Shown: positions 27,283 through 36,037 of the stretch, piece by piece
Layout: each line of letters begins with the position of its first letter
Position numbering within the stretch: the stretch's first letter is position 1
Assembly: GCA_020853025.1 (NCBI GenBank)
Contig: JADYZP010000028.1
Location: 1-64,000 of the forward strand
DNA from: Burkholderiales bacterium
GTDB taxonomy: Bacteria > Pseudomonadota > Gammaproteobacteria > Burkholderiales > Casimicrobiaceae
Direction of reading: 5' to 3'
Length of the DNA: 64,000 nucleotides
The notes under the pieces: model-generated
Seen by the model: the letters and a program-made list of their open reading frames with translations, nothing else
Database searches by the model: none
What the model was told of the DNA's origin: nothing
Translations under genes and position numbers: made by a program

Positions 27283-27705
27283 ATGAATGGTCTGCAAGTA
27301 TATGGCCCGTTTGCCGATGCCGGCTTCGACGATCTGTTTCGCGGCTTTTTCAAGCCGGTGCGGGAAGCCCGTGACACGCCCGCTGCGATCAAGGTCGACG
27401 TCTGCGAAAAACCGGAAGCCTTTGTCGTTCATGCCGAAATTCCCGGCGTGAAGAAAGACGACATACGCGTCACCATCGAAGGCAACCAGGTGACGATTTC
27501 CGCCGACGTCAAGCGGGAGTCCGAGCAAAAGGACGGCGAGCGCCTGCTGCGCAGCGAACGCTACTACGGCTCCGTTTATCGCAGCTTCGTGCTGCCGGTC
27601 GAACTCGATGAGACCGCGAGCCAGGCGAAGTACGAAGGCGGCGTGCTCGAACTGACGCTGGCGAAAAAAGCGAAGACGGCCGGACGCAAACTGACCATCC
27701 AGTAA
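27283..27705 (+). CDS. Hsp20-family small heat-shock protein
   Basis: This ATP-independent holdase chaperone has 140 residues. An alpha-crystallin domain (about residues 35-130) includes VHAEIPGVKKDDIRVTIEGNQVTISA and the A-x-x-x-x-GVL motif near AKYEGGVLELTLAKK. A ribosome site AGGAGA lies close to the ATG. The sigma-32-like promoter upstream agrees with heat induction. The gene stands alone, divergent from the DksA-like gene. Confidence 0.93.
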   Translation: MNGLQVYGPFADAGFDDLFRGFFKPVREARDTPAAIKVDVCEKPEAFVVHAEIPGVKKDDIRVTIEGNQVTISADVKRESEQKDGERLLRSERYYGSVYRSFVLPVELDETASQAKYEGGVLELTLAKKAKTAGRKLTIQ

Positions 27706-27776
27706 CTCGAAAGCGTCGGCGGGCGGCGCCGCAGCGGGTGGCTCCGGCTTCAGCCGGGCGCTCGGGCGCTTTGCAG

Positions 27777-27986
27777 TTAGCGAACGCGCGTGGCGGCGTA
27801 CTCCTCTTCGATGTTGTCGCGAAAGTAGCTCCACGGCGACGACGCTGTCGAAAAGCGCCGCCACACTTCCGCCGATACGCCGCCGTACTGGAAGGTGCCG
27901 GCGGTCAATTCGACGACCAGCGTGCGCTCGCGTGCGTCGTAACCGGCAGCGCGCAAGCTGCCGCCGGACATTCGTCTCATTTCCAT
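27777..27986 (-). CDS. KTSC-domain small protein
   Basis: This 69-residue protein resembles the KTSC domain, found alone or with lysyl-tRNA-synthetase-like or RNA-binding partners. It has the pattern LRAAGYDARERTLVVELTAG, the aromatic YGGVSAEVW and the closing YFRDNIEEEYAA. The ATG at 27986 has GGGAG five bases upstream. An upstream GTG at 27998 is less likely. The function is unknown. Confidence 0.75.
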   Translation of the reverse strand: MEMRRMSGGSLRAAGYDARERTLVVELTAGTFQYGGVSAEVWRRFSTASSPWSYFRDNIEEEYAATRVR

Positions 27987-28032
27987 CGCGTCTCCCACGG
28001 AGCTGTTCGGCCCGCGCCCACCGTTTCGGATC

Positions 28033-28677
28033 CTACTTGGGGGCGCTGCCCCAGAGCGCCTTCAGCCGGGAATCGCGCCCGCAGCCGGTCCGGTAATAGT
28101 GGTAGCGAAGCGGGTTCTTCTCGTAGTAGTCCTGATGGTAGTCCTCGGCTGGCCAGAACTCGGTGGCGGCCACGATCGGCGTGACGATCGGGTCCTTGAA
28201 CGGCTTGGTCATCGCCAGCAACTCCTTCGACTTCTCGGCGATCTTGTGCTGCTCGTCCGTGTGCACGAAGATCGTTGTCCGGTACTGGTTGCCGCGGTCG
28301 CAGAACTGGCGGTCGCGCACCGTCGGGTCGACGTTGTGCCAGAACACTTCCAGCAGCTTGTCGTAGGAAACCTTCTGCGGATCGTAGACGACCTGCACGA
28401 CCTCGGCGTGGCCGGTGTGACCGGAAGACACCTGTTCGTAGGTCGGGTTCTTCACCGTGCCGCCCATGTATCCGGACGTCGTGCTGATGACCCCGGGAAG
28501 CTTGTCATAGGGCGGCTCCATGCACCAGAAGCAGCCACCGGCGAAGGTCGCCACGGCGGCCCCTTCGATCACCGCCTTCGGCGCCTGGGCGCGCGCGATG
28601 GCGACGAATAGCACGGCGCCGGCGAAAGCGGCGATGAAAGCGTGGCTCAGGATGCGGGTGTGGAAGGGGTTCGGCAT
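28033..28677 (-). CDS. msrA: Peptide methionine-S-sulfoxide reductase MsrA, exported
   Basis: This enzyme reduces methionine-S-sulfoxide in oxidised proteins. The catalytic motif GCFWC has the nucleophile C49 with C52, and GYMGG, HAEVVQVVYDP and the resolving cysteine in YYRTGCG are present. An N-terminal hydrophobic signal segment (about residues 12-30, ending ARAQA) indicates export to the periplasm, unlike the cytosolic enterobacterial form. No msrB is adjacent. It has 214 residues. Confidence 0.93.
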   Translation of the reverse strand: MPNPFHTRILSHAFIAAFAGAVLFVAIARAQAPKAVIEGAAVATFAGGCFWCMEPPYDKLPGVISTTSGYMGGTVKNPTYEQVSSGHTGHAEVVQVVYDPQKVSYDKLLEVFWHNVDPTVRDRQFCDRGNQYRTTIFVHTDEQHKIAEKSKELLAMTKPFKDPIVTPIVAATEFWPAEDYHQDYYEKNPLRYHYYRTGCGRDSRLKALWGSAPK

Positions 28678-28812
28678 CGATGTTCCGAGAGTGATCCGGG
28701 CGGCGCCCGGTTATGCGTACGACTCGCCGTGCTAGGCGTATCCGGGTCCCTTCGCCTTACAGCGATCGTGCTCTGGGGATTGCGGATCGGTCACCGGTGT
28801 GCGCCACGGGCG

Positions 28813-29169
28813 CTACTTGGCGGGCGGCAAAATCGCGTAGGGCTCGCAGTCGCGCAACGGCGTGACGGTGCCGTCCATGATCACTTGCAGCTGAGTGCCC
28901 TTGCCGCGCAATTCCATGTTGCCGTTGCTGTAACGCACGCCGGACATGGTTCGCAACTGATAAAGCGTGACACGTTGGGCGCCGGGCATCAGGATCCGTG
29001 CCTCGCCTTCGACGAAGCGGACGATGAAGCGCTCGCCGTTGAGTTGGCAGGCAAAGGTGTTCTTGGCGATCTCCTCCTCCTTCTTCTTCATCGGATTCTC
29101 GCAGCCCGGAAGGACGATCGCGGCGAGCAGGAGAAAGAAAAGCGGCCGGAGGACGTTCTGCCGGGACAT
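28813..29169 (-). CDS. MliC-like lysozyme-inhibitor lipoprotein
   Basis: This 118-residue lipoprotein has lipobox LPGC with Cys23. After a lysine/glutamate-rich spacer it carries a small beta-barrel resembling membrane-bound inhibitors of c-type lysozyme: FACQLNGERFIVRF, the SGVRYSNGNMELRGKG region and a second cysteine in RDCEPY. MliC/PliC proteins protect peptidoglycan against host lysozyme. The match is moderate, so a generic DUF lipoprotein is possible. The start at 29169 follows from the signal peptide. Confidence 0.65.
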   Translation of the reverse strand: MSRQNVLRPLFFLLLAAIVLPGCENPMKKKEEEIAKNTFACQLNGERFIVRFVEGEARILMPGAQRVTLYQLRTMSGVRYSNGNMELRGKGTQLQVIMDGTVTPLRDCEPYAILPPAK

Positions 29170-29232
29170 GCGCGAATCTCCAGGGCGAATATATCCACGA
29201 GGATAGCACTGTGCGCCGAACCGCACAGGGGA

Positions 29233-30576
29233 CTAGCATTCGGCGACGTTGGTCGCCAGCGCGCCGATCGACTCCGTCTTGTAGCGGCCGGCCATCGCGT
29301 GGCCCGCTTCAACGATCGAGCGCAGCAGCAGGTCGAGGCCGACACGCGGCGACGGCTGGTGGATGGCCGCCATCGCGGCGTCGTAGGCGCGAGCCGCAGC
29401 GATTGCATTGCGCCCGATGCACGGGTCTTCGATACGGCCGCCACGCGGGTCGCAGGACAGCCCGAGGTGCGGCGCGAGCGCGTGCTCGGCCGCATGCAGC
29501 ACCTGGGCGTTGCTGCCGTTGTGCACCGACGCGAGGCCGGCCGCAGCCATCGCTGCGGCGACGCCGATCTCGCCCTGGCAGCCGACCTGCACGACGCCGT
29601 TGGCGCGCAGCAGGCCGCCGACCGCCGCACCGGCGAGCAGGAAATCGATGATCCGATCATCCTGTTGCAGCGGCGCGCTTTCGCACCATGACTCGAGCAG
29701 CGCCGCCACCGGACCGGCCGCGCCGGCGGAAGGGGCGGCAACCACGCGTCCTCCGCTCGCGTTCTCTTCGGCGACCGCCGTCGCGTAGGTCGCGCAGCGT
29801 TGCGACGGTGACGCAGGTGCCGGACGCAGCGCGGCGGCGGCCGCAGGCGCCGCGCGCGCTTCGCCGCCCGGGAGTGTGCCGCCAGCAGTCAGTCCGCGCT
29901 CGACCGCCTTGCGCATCGATTGCGCGATGCGCAGCAGGCCCGCGCGGACCTCGCCCGGACTCCTCAACGCGCACTCGTTGGCGCGCACCAGATCGCAGAT
30001 GCGCTTGCCCTGCGCAAGGCAGGCGTCCTGCAGCGCATCGGCCGAGCCGTACGGATAAGGCACCCGCGGTGGTGTCGTCAACTGCGTGTCGCCTTCGGCG
30101 AGCACGGTGCCGTTGCCGGTCGAGAAATACAAACGGGAGGCGACGACGTCGCCGTGCGCATCGCGGGCCGCGAAGCGCAGCGCGTTGCCGTCGTAGGCGA
30201 GCGAGCGGTTGACCACGCGCCGCAAATCGGTTGCGGGGTCAAAGCGCAGCTCGCCGCGTCCTCCCAGACGAAGGCGGTGCTCGGCCTGCACGCGCGACAT
30301 GCACGATGCCAGAACCGCGCCGTCGCAGCGCTCGGGCACCTGACCCGACAAGCCGGCCACGATCGCCTGGTCGCTCGCGTGCTCACGCCCATGAAACGCA
30401 AGCCCGCCGTAGAGTTCGACCTCGACGCGGGCCGTCGCGGCTACCAAACCGTCGGCGGCAAGGTCGTGGACAAAACGCAAGGCGGCACGCTGCGGACCCA
30501 ATGTATACACCGACGACGGCCCCGGCCCAACCCGATACAGATCGAATGCACTGATGTACACGCCTGCCTCTCCCAT
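29233..30576 (-). CDS. sdaA: L-serine ammonia-lyase-like protein, divergent
   Basis: This single-chain iron-sulfur L-serine dehydratase type should convert serine to pyruvate and ammonia. The cluster cysteines are present in GCQGEIG, LSCDPRGG and DPCIGRN. Several substrate loops differ from the norm as I recall it: GPSSVYT instead of GPSSSHT, HASDQA instead of HGTDKA, FSTGNGT instead of YSVGGGF, and a C-terminus in NVAEC. It may act on serine inefficiently or on another hydroxy-amino acid. The start at 30576 (MGEAGVYISAFDLY) was selected by family alignment. Confidence 0.78.
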   Translation of the reverse strand: MGEAGVYISAFDLYRVGPGPSSVYTLGPQRAALRFVHDLAADGLVAATARVEVELYGGLAFHGREHASDQAIVAGLSGQVPERCDGAVLASCMSRVQAEHRLRLGGRGELRFDPATDLRRVVNRSLAYDGNALRFAARDAHGDVVASRLYFSTGNGTVLAEGDTQLTTPPRVPYPYGSADALQDACLAQGKRICDLVRANECALRSPGEVRAGLLRIAQSMRKAVERGLTAGGTLPGGEARAAPAAAAALRPAPASPSQRCATYATAVAEENASGGRVVAAPSAGAAGPVAALLESWCESAPLQQDDRIIDFLLAGAAVGGLLRANGVVQVGCQGEIGVAAAMAAAGLASVHNGSNAQVLHAAEHALAPHLGLSCDPRGGRIEDPCIGRNAIAAARAYDAAMAAIHQPSPRVGLDLLLRSIVEAGHAMAGRYKTESIGALATNVAEC

Positions 30577-30720
30577 CGTCACTGACCTGTCACCATCGGG
30601 CGCCCTGCGCACGGTTCACGTCCGCACGCCGACATGCCGGCGCGTGACGCGATCGGTTCTCGCGCCCGCAGCAGTCGTCAACGGCAGAGTATCCGCAGCA
30701 AGGGGTCGAGTCCGGTGTTG

Positions 30721-30737
30721 CAACCGAGGATCGGTTG
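30721..30737. repeat. Perfect hairpin between sdaA-like and aceK
   Basis: A 7-base inverted repeat (CAACCGA/TCGGTTG) with a three-base loop lies about 30 bases after the aceK stop. A second perfect 9-base hairpin (30770-30790) overlaps the aceK 3' end. No T-run follows, so these are possible transcription or mRNA-processing structures only. Confidence 0.4.
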
Positions 30738-30764
30738 CGGGCGTCCGCCGGGCGGTAAGCGGCG

Positions 30765-32564
30765 TCAGGCGCCGCCGGCTGCCGGCGGCGAGAAACGAAT
30801 CGATGCCGGGTACGAGAGCACTTCGGCTACCTCGCCGCTTTCGATCCCCCGCTGGATATTCTGCCACCAGGCGGCGTCAAGCAGCTCGCCGTGATGCGCG
30901 ACAAAGATCTTGCGCACGTGCGGGTCGGTCAGCAGAAAGGTCGCAAATTCCTCGGGAAAGACATCGTGCGGCCCCACCGGGTACCAGACCTCGCCCGACA
31001 TGTCGTCGAATTCCGGCGGTGCCTGCGGGATTCTTCGGAAGCGGCAGTCGACGAGGTACTCGATCTCGTCGTAGTCGTAGAACACGACGCGGCCGTAGCG
31101 CGTGATGCCGAAATTCTTGGTCAACAGGTCGCCGGCGAAGATGTTGACCGCGGCGAGGTCGCGAATCGCCTGGCCGTATTCACGCACCGCCAGCTCCCGC
31201 TGTGCGTCGTCCGCCGCTTCGAGGAAGATGTTGAGGGGCTTCATCCGCCGCTCGATGTAGAGGTGCCGGATAATGATCCGGTCGCCGTCCTCCTCGATCT
31301 GCGACGGCGCGACATCGTGCAGTTCGTCGAGCAGCTCGGCCGCGAAGCGCGCACGTGGAAAGGCGACGTCGGAGTATTCGAGTATATCGGTCATGCGGCC
31401 GGCGCGATCGTGGTGCTTGACCAGCGCGTACTTGGCCTTCACCCGCGTGCGATCGGTATCCTTGCTGGCAGCGATGCGGTCCTTGATCACCTTGAACACG
31501 TAGGGGTAGGACGGCAACGTGAACACGCTCATCACCAGGCCGCGGATGCCGGGTGCGATGATGAACCGGTCGCGCGAGTGCGCGAGGTGATGCAGGAAGT
31601 CGCGGTAGAAGAAGTTCTTGCCTCCTTTTTGCAGGCCGACCATCGTGTAGAGTTCCGACGCGGTCTTGTCGGGCAGCATCATCCGCAGGAAATGGATGTA
31701 CGCGGACGGCACTTCCATGTCGACCAGGAAGTACGAGCGGTTGGCCGAGAACAGGAGCGCGAGTTCGACCTCGTCGGTGAGCAGCGCGTCGACGTAAAGC
31801 CGGCCGTCCGGCGCGTGCTTCAGCGCGACGGCGAACGGCACGCTGCGCATGCCGTTGACGACACGTCCGACCGCATACGCGGTCTGGTCGCGGAAGAACA
31901 GCGACGACAGTACCTGGATCTGGTGGTTCGCTTCGAGCCGGTAGGGGCGCGGCGTGCGCTGGCGGAAGGCGTGGATCAGGTTGACCAGATCGCGGCGGAA
32001 GTCGGCGAAGCGCGCTTCCAGCCGGAAGTCGAGCACGATGTCGACCAGCGCAGCGCACAACCCCTGCTGCAGCGGGTAGTAGCTGCGGTAGGTAGGCGGG
32101 TCGGCCTGGATATGCTCGGTGGAAATGGCCGGGCGTACGAAGATGAAGCGGTTGTTGAAATACGTGCGGTGCAGGATCTTGCACGACACCGAGTTGAAGA
32201 AAGTCTCCGCGCACTCGGGTTGCCGGTGATCGATCAGCAGACCGATGAAGTGCAGTTTCACGCGTTCCCAGAGCGCGTCGGCGCCACTGCCGCCGGGTCC
32301 GGCGGAGCGGAACTCGCGCTCGATGCGTTCGACGGTTTCCTCGACCCGGCGGTCGTAGTAGTCGATGCGGTCGTGCGCGACATGGCGAATCGCGCGCCAG
32401 TTGCCGGTCTCGAAATGGCGCTTGGCGGCCCGCGCACAGTCGCGAAACAGCGCATAGTGCCGGTCGAAGCCCTCGCGCAGCGCGCAGGCGACGGCACGCG
32501 CGGTGTCGTCGGCGACCGACGCCGGCCCGGAGGCGGCTACGGCAGCCAGCGCACGAGCGGGCAT
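30765..32564 (-). CDS. aceK: Isocitrate dehydrogenase kinase/phosphatase AceK
   Basis: This bifunctional enzyme phosphorylates and dephosphorylates isocitrate dehydrogenase, switching carbon between the TCA cycle and the glyoxylate shunt. It has 599 residues, the usual length. The family's ATP-binding region is visible (APGIRGLVMSVFTLPSYPYVFKVIKD split around residue 345), as is the KYALVKHHDRAGRMTD block and the kinase-fold DYDEIEYL segment. The start at 32564 is the best guess. An ATG pair at about 32633 would add about 23 residues. No isocitrate lyase or malate synthase gene is adjacent. Confidence 0.93.
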   Translation of the reverse strand: MPARALAAVAASGPASVADDTARAVACALREGFDRHYALFRDCARAAKRHFETGNWRAIRHVAHDRIDYYDRRVEETVERIEREFRSAGPGGSGADALWERVKLHFIGLLIDHRQPECAETFFNSVSCKILHRTYFNNRFIFVRPAISTEHIQADPPTYRSYYPLQQGLCAALVDIVLDFRLEARFADFRRDLVNLIHAFRQRTPRPYRLEANHQIQVLSSLFFRDQTAYAVGRVVNGMRSVPFAVALKHAPDGRLYVDALLTDEVELALLFSANRSYFLVDMEVPSAYIHFLRMMLPDKTASELYTMVGLQKGGKNFFYRDFLHHLAHSRDRFIIAPGIRGLVMSVFTLPSYPYVFKVIKDRIAASKDTDRTRVKAKYALVKHHDRAGRMTDILEYSDVAFPRARFAAELLDELHDVAPSQIEEDGDRIIIRHLYIERRMKPLNIFLEAADDAQRELAVREYGQAIRDLAAVNIFAGDLLTKNFGITRYGRVVFYDYDEIEYLVDCRFRRIPQAPPEFDDMSGEVWYPVGPHDVFPEEFATFLLTDPHVRKIFVAHHGELLDAAWWQNIQRGIESGEVAEVLSYPASIRFSPPAAGGA

Positions 32565-32642
32565 GGCGTCGCGATGAAGGCGGAGAGAGCGCTTGCAGCG
32601 TCCCGCGTGCGCACGAAGGTCATGATCAGGCATCATAGCGCA

Positions 32643-33419
32643 ATGGATGCGCATCACGCGTTTCGCTTGCGCGGTGGCGCCGCAATGATGTTGCTTGCGC
32701 TGGCCGCCGCAGCGTTCGCCCAGGGCGGGGTCGTCAAGTGCATCGACGTCGATGGCAACGTGACCTATCAGGACGCGCCATGCACTCAGGGGCAGGCAGG
32801 GCGCACGGTCGAATTGCCGAAGGCGCAATCGCGCGACGACAGCAGCCGCTGGGAAGCCGCCGCCCGCGAAGCGCGCGTCGAGCGCGGAATGCCGAAGCGA
32901 TGGGTGCTGCGCGCACGTGGCGCGCCGCTCGAAATCAGGCCGGCGGCGCCGCGCGAGGAGGCCACCGAAATCTGGCGTTATGCCGGGAAGGAGGGCGTAC
33001 TGCTGGTTGGTTTCGCAGGCCCCGACGTGGCCTGGGTCCGCGACGAAGCGTTGCCGCGGCAAGCCGCGGCGGCGCCGGCCAGCATCCCCGGTACCGCCAG
33101 CGCCATGGGCGGCACCGGCACCACGGGCGCGAGCGGCAGCAATGGCGCCGGCGGCTCGACGCGCGGCGCGCAGAATCGCCGTTTCGTCATCGCCGGCCGC
33201 TATTGCGAGCACGTGTTCGTCGAAATCGGGCCTGCGGACCGCCAGGAGGCGCTGCCAGCGGTACCGGCCGCGGCGGCGGCCACGGCCACGGCCACGGCCA
33301 CGGCTGTCCCCGGCACCCGCCACTATTACGAACCAGCGGCGGGCGATCCGCAGATGCGGACCGTGTTCAGCTGCATCGACGGCAAGGTCGCCGATGTCGA
33401 GCGCACGATGGTGCGCTGA
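32643..33419 (+). CDS. Exported DUF4124-domain protein with low-complexity linkers
   Basis: This 258-residue exported protein starts with a signal peptide (LLALAAAAFAQGG) followed by a DUF4124 domain (VVKCIDVDGNVTYQDAPCTQGQ). The rest is poorly conserved. A Gly/Ser/Thr/Ala linker lies at about residues 140-178. A second, encoded by four perfect GCCACG repeats at about 33277-33302, gives a (T-A)n run. Four cysteines suggest disulfides. The function is unknown. It is divergent from aceK and convergent with the next gene. Confidence 0.7.
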   Translation: MDAHHAFRLRGGAAMMLLALAAAAFAQGGVVKCIDVDGNVTYQDAPCTQGQAGRTVELPKAQSRDDSSRWEAAAREARVERGMPKRWVLRARGAPLEIRPAAPREEATEIWRYAGKEGVLLVGFAGPDVAWVRDEALPRQAAAAPASIPGTASAMGGTGTTGASGSNGAGGSTRGAQNRRFVIAGRYCEHVFVEIGPADRQEALPAVPAAAAATATATATAVPGTRHYYEPAAGDPQMRTVFSCIDGKVADVERTMVR

Positions 33420-33431
33420 CGTTGCAGAATC

Positions 33432-33755
33432 CTACTGCGCGGCTTCGACCTGCGCCTGGAATTCCTTGACGATGGCGTTGTAGTCGTTGATCGCGGCGTT
33501 CGATGCCGCCACGGCGGCATTCGCCTCCTTGACCTCCTGGTCGGCCTTCGCCTGCACCGCGGCGATCTGCACTTTCATGCATTCCTGCCATCGGTTCACT
33601 TCCCGGGTCCATCCGCGCAATTTCTCGTTGGACGCGAGGCGACCCGGATGCGGATCGGGCTTTTCGCATTTTTCGGGGGGGGTGGCCTGTGCCCAAGCCG
33701 CCGAGGCCATCGTTGCGGCCACGGCGAACGCTGCGAGGGTGCGGATTACGGGCAT
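33432..33755 (-). CDS. Exported coiled-coil protein, unknown function
   Basis: This 107-residue protein has a signal peptide ending at SAAWAQA. A cysteine pair (CEKP and WQEC) and a C-terminal helix of alanine/valine/glutamate heptads (about residues 60-105) point to a small periplasmic coiled-coil protein. I do not recognise the family. It ends 12 bases from the DUF4124 gene stop (convergent). Confidence 0.65.
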   Translation of the reverse strand: MPVIRTLAAFAVAATMASAAWAQATPPEKCEKPDPHPGRLASNEKLRGWTREVNRWQECMKVQIAAVQAKADQEVKEANAAVAASNAAINDYNAIVKEFQAQVEAAQ

Positions 33756-33898
33756 GATTCGGAACCTCCGTTGTTGCCGATGCGCGCCATTTTAGCCCGG
33801 ATGCGCGAATGTGGGCAGCGACCGCCCCGGTTCGGTGCGCCGTTCCGACAGCCCGTTTCCACGCCGACGGTGCGCCGGCAAAGCGCTAGCTTGCGACG

Positions 33899-35020
33899 CT
33901 AGGGCTTCAGCGACCGGTACAGAAAGGGCAGGCTCGCGTCCATCCGGTAGTCGATCGACGAGTGGTTATCGTCGAATTCCTCGTAGACGTGTGCGATGCC
34001 GTGCGCTGCGAGCTGCCGCGACAGGATGCGCGCGCCGAAGTGCAGCTGGTACTGGTCGCGCCATCCGCAGTCGATGTAGATGCCGCGCAGCGACTCGAGG
34101 TTCCTCGCGTACTCGCCAACCAGGTTGACCGGGTCGTGCCGCCGCCAGCGCTGCCAGCGCTTCGGGATCAGCTCGCCGGTGTCGAGATTGACCGGCAGCC
34201 TGAACCCAAGCGGGGCCTTGGGGTCGGGGTCGTAGCTCGCTGCCATTGCGAGTTCCATCAGTGCGTGCGCTTCGGCTTCGTTCAACTTTTCCTTCGCCCA
34301 TACCGCCTCGAGAAAGCGGCGCGCGCGGCCGTCGTCACGGCCGTCGGCGGGGCGCGGCATCGTCGCGCGCGCGTTCTGCCGGCCGGCGCGCCTGGCGGGC
34401 CTCCTGTAGCGGTCGAGCTCGTTCAGCGTACGCGGCCAGTCGGGCAGGTAGCAAAACTCGAAGTAGGCGTCACCCGAATGGTCAGCGATCGCACCCCAGT
34501 ACTGCGCGTACTTCATGCCGTGGATCATCGCGCCGTAGCCGCCAGATGATTTGCCGAAGCAGCCGCGGTGCTCGCGGGAGGCAAGCGTGCGGAACTCGCG
34601 GTCGACGTGCGGGATCAATTCGCGCGTCAGGTAGTCGGCGTAGCGACCGATCGCCGACGAATTGATGTACTGATTGCCGCCGAGGCACGTGAAACAATCG
34701 GGAAACACGACAATGCACGGACCCATCTTTCGCTCGGCGATGAGTCGCACCGCGCGCTCCGGCACGTTTTCGTCGAAGGGTCGCCAGTTGAGGTGCGCAA
34801 GCCCGGACCCGGTGAAGCCGACCAGGTCGAAGAGCACTGGGTAGCGGCGTCCGCGGCCGGCCATGCGGCCGCGCGCGGTTCCCTCGTCGTAGCCGGGCGG
34901 CAGCCACACGGCGAGCTTGCGGAGATGCGGATCGCCCAGCGGGTTGTCGGCCAGGACGCGCGAATCGTGCTCGATGACAACGGTAGTGCCGGCATGCTGG
35001 TAGCTGCGTTTGCGGGCCAT
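33899..35020 (-). CDS. Esterase-family alpha/beta hydrolase (EstD/feruloyl-esterase-like)
   Basis: This putative cytosolic esterase of the esterase-family fold has 373 residues. It has the strand-turn region KLAVWLPPGYD, the acidic VFPDCFTCLGGNQY block, the nucleophile elbow FGKSSGGYGAM (second Ser) and a late His in FDDNHSSIDYRMD. The start at 35020 (MARKRSYQHAG) follows the family. There is no signal peptide. An arginine-rich insertion in the middle (about residues 210-235) is unusual. The substrate is unknown. Confidence 0.8.
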   Translation of the reverse strand: MARKRSYQHAGTTVVIEHDSRVLADNPLGDPHLRKLAVWLPPGYDEGTARGRMAGRGRRYPVLFDLVGFTGSGLAHLNWRPFDENVPERAVRLIAERKMGPCIVVFPDCFTCLGGNQYINSSAIGRYADYLTRELIPHVDREFRTLASREHRGCFGKSSGGYGAMIHGMKYAQYWGAIADHSGDAYFEFCYLPDWPRTLNELDRYRRPARRAGRQNARATMPRPADGRDDGRARRFLEAVWAKEKLNEAEAHALMELAMAASYDPDPKAPLGFRLPVNLDTGELIPKRWQRWRRHDPVNLVGEYARNLESLRGIYIDCGWRDQYQLHFGARILSRQLAAHGIAHVYEEFDDNHSSIDYRMDASLPFLYRSLKP

Positions 35021-35107
35021 GGAGGTGACTTTTGTGGAGTCCGGCGGGGCGCGGGGCCCCAAAAGATGCCGATTGTGCCGGGGCGGGCGCCTCGCGGCAA
35101 CGTGTGT

Positions 35108-35962
35108 CTAGAGCCCGAGGCTGCGGCGCGCCTCGCCCAGCGTCCGCACTGCGGGCAGTGGTGTTTCGACCTTCATAAATTTCCAGCCGACGAGGTCGAA
35201 ACTTTCCGGAAATGCCGGGCGACGTTCCGTGAACGACACGCTGCCTTCGAGCGCAATCGCTTCGCTGCCGCCGGGAGTAGCCGCCCCTTTCCCGTCGACC
35301 GGCCGAAAGACAAGGCGCAGCGCATAGTCGAGCTTGCGGTCGCCGGCGGGGTGCAGCGTGCCGGTCATCGTCCACGGAGGTCCGTACAAGGCCGCGATAC
35401 GCGGAGCGTCGGTCCGTAGGTACTGGGTGGTGCTGCCCGCCTTGATCGGCAGCGTCGCAGTGACTTCGCTGGGGCCGACCAGCGCACCCTGGTCGAGCAG
35501 CACCGCGACGAGCTTCGACATCATCAGCGCCGACGACAGCATATAGTCGATGATGGCGTCCGGCGGAGGCAGCGGGTCGCGCGTGCGATAGGCGATACCG
35601 TCGGTACCGAGCAGCAGGATCTCGCCGCCGCGAGAGCTTCCCTTCGCCTCTTCGCGGTAGGTCGCGTGCAATTCGCCGTTGCCGGCTTGTTCCAGCACGT
35701 ACTCGGCGGAGAATCCCGTGGTTTTCACGCGGACCACGATGCTCGCGAATTGCGACCAGCGACCCTCGGCGCACAGCGCCGACCAGCGCGACGTGCCGCA
35801 TTGGCGCGGGTCGATGCCGGGGAGGCGGGTGTCGACCGGAGCCGACGGCAACGCAGAGGTGCCTGGCGAGGTGGTTGGAGGTGCGCGCTGCGCACCAACG
35901 GTTCCGGTGGCGAGAACCGCGGCCAGCGCCATTGCGGCAGCGAAAGACCGGCGTGAAGGCAT
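35108..35962 (-). CDS. Exported hypothetical protein
   Basis: This 284-residue protein has a clear signal peptide (AAAMALAAVLATGTVGAQ) and a proline/threonine-rich stretch before a beta-rich domain. Two cysteines close together (QCGTSRWSALCAEG) could form a disulfide. I do not recognise the family. It lies upstream of the esterase gene on the same strand with a gap of 87 bases, so co-transcription is possible. Confidence 0.7.
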   Translation of the reverse strand: MPSRRSFAAAMALAAVLATGTVGAQRAPPTTSPGTSALPSAPVDTRLPGIDPRQCGTSRWSALCAEGRWSQFASIVVRVKTTGFSAEYVLEQAGNGELHATYREEAKGSSRGGEILLLGTDGIAYRTRDPLPPPDAIIDYMLSSALMMSKLVAVLLDQGALVGPSEVTATLPIKAGSTTQYLRTDAPRIAALYGPPWTMTGTLHPAGDRKLDYALRLVFRPVDGKGAATPGGSEAIALEGSVSFTERRPAFPESFDLVGWKFMKVETPLPAVRTLGEARRSLGL

Positions 35963-36037
35963 GCTGCGAATTCTACCCGGCGGATCGCATGCTTTGCGGG
36001 AACCGGCGACGGCGCACGAGGTCCGTGACGGTCGCGC

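Noticed and set aside
32565..33323. N-terminal extension of aceK up to 33323
   Set aside because: The added residues are antisense to the DUF4124 gene and not like AceK. The start near 32564 fits family length.
30891..33419. 842-codon plus-strand frame covering aceK antisense
   Set aside because: Only its last part (from 32643) is real, the DUF4124 protein. The rest is antisense to AceK.
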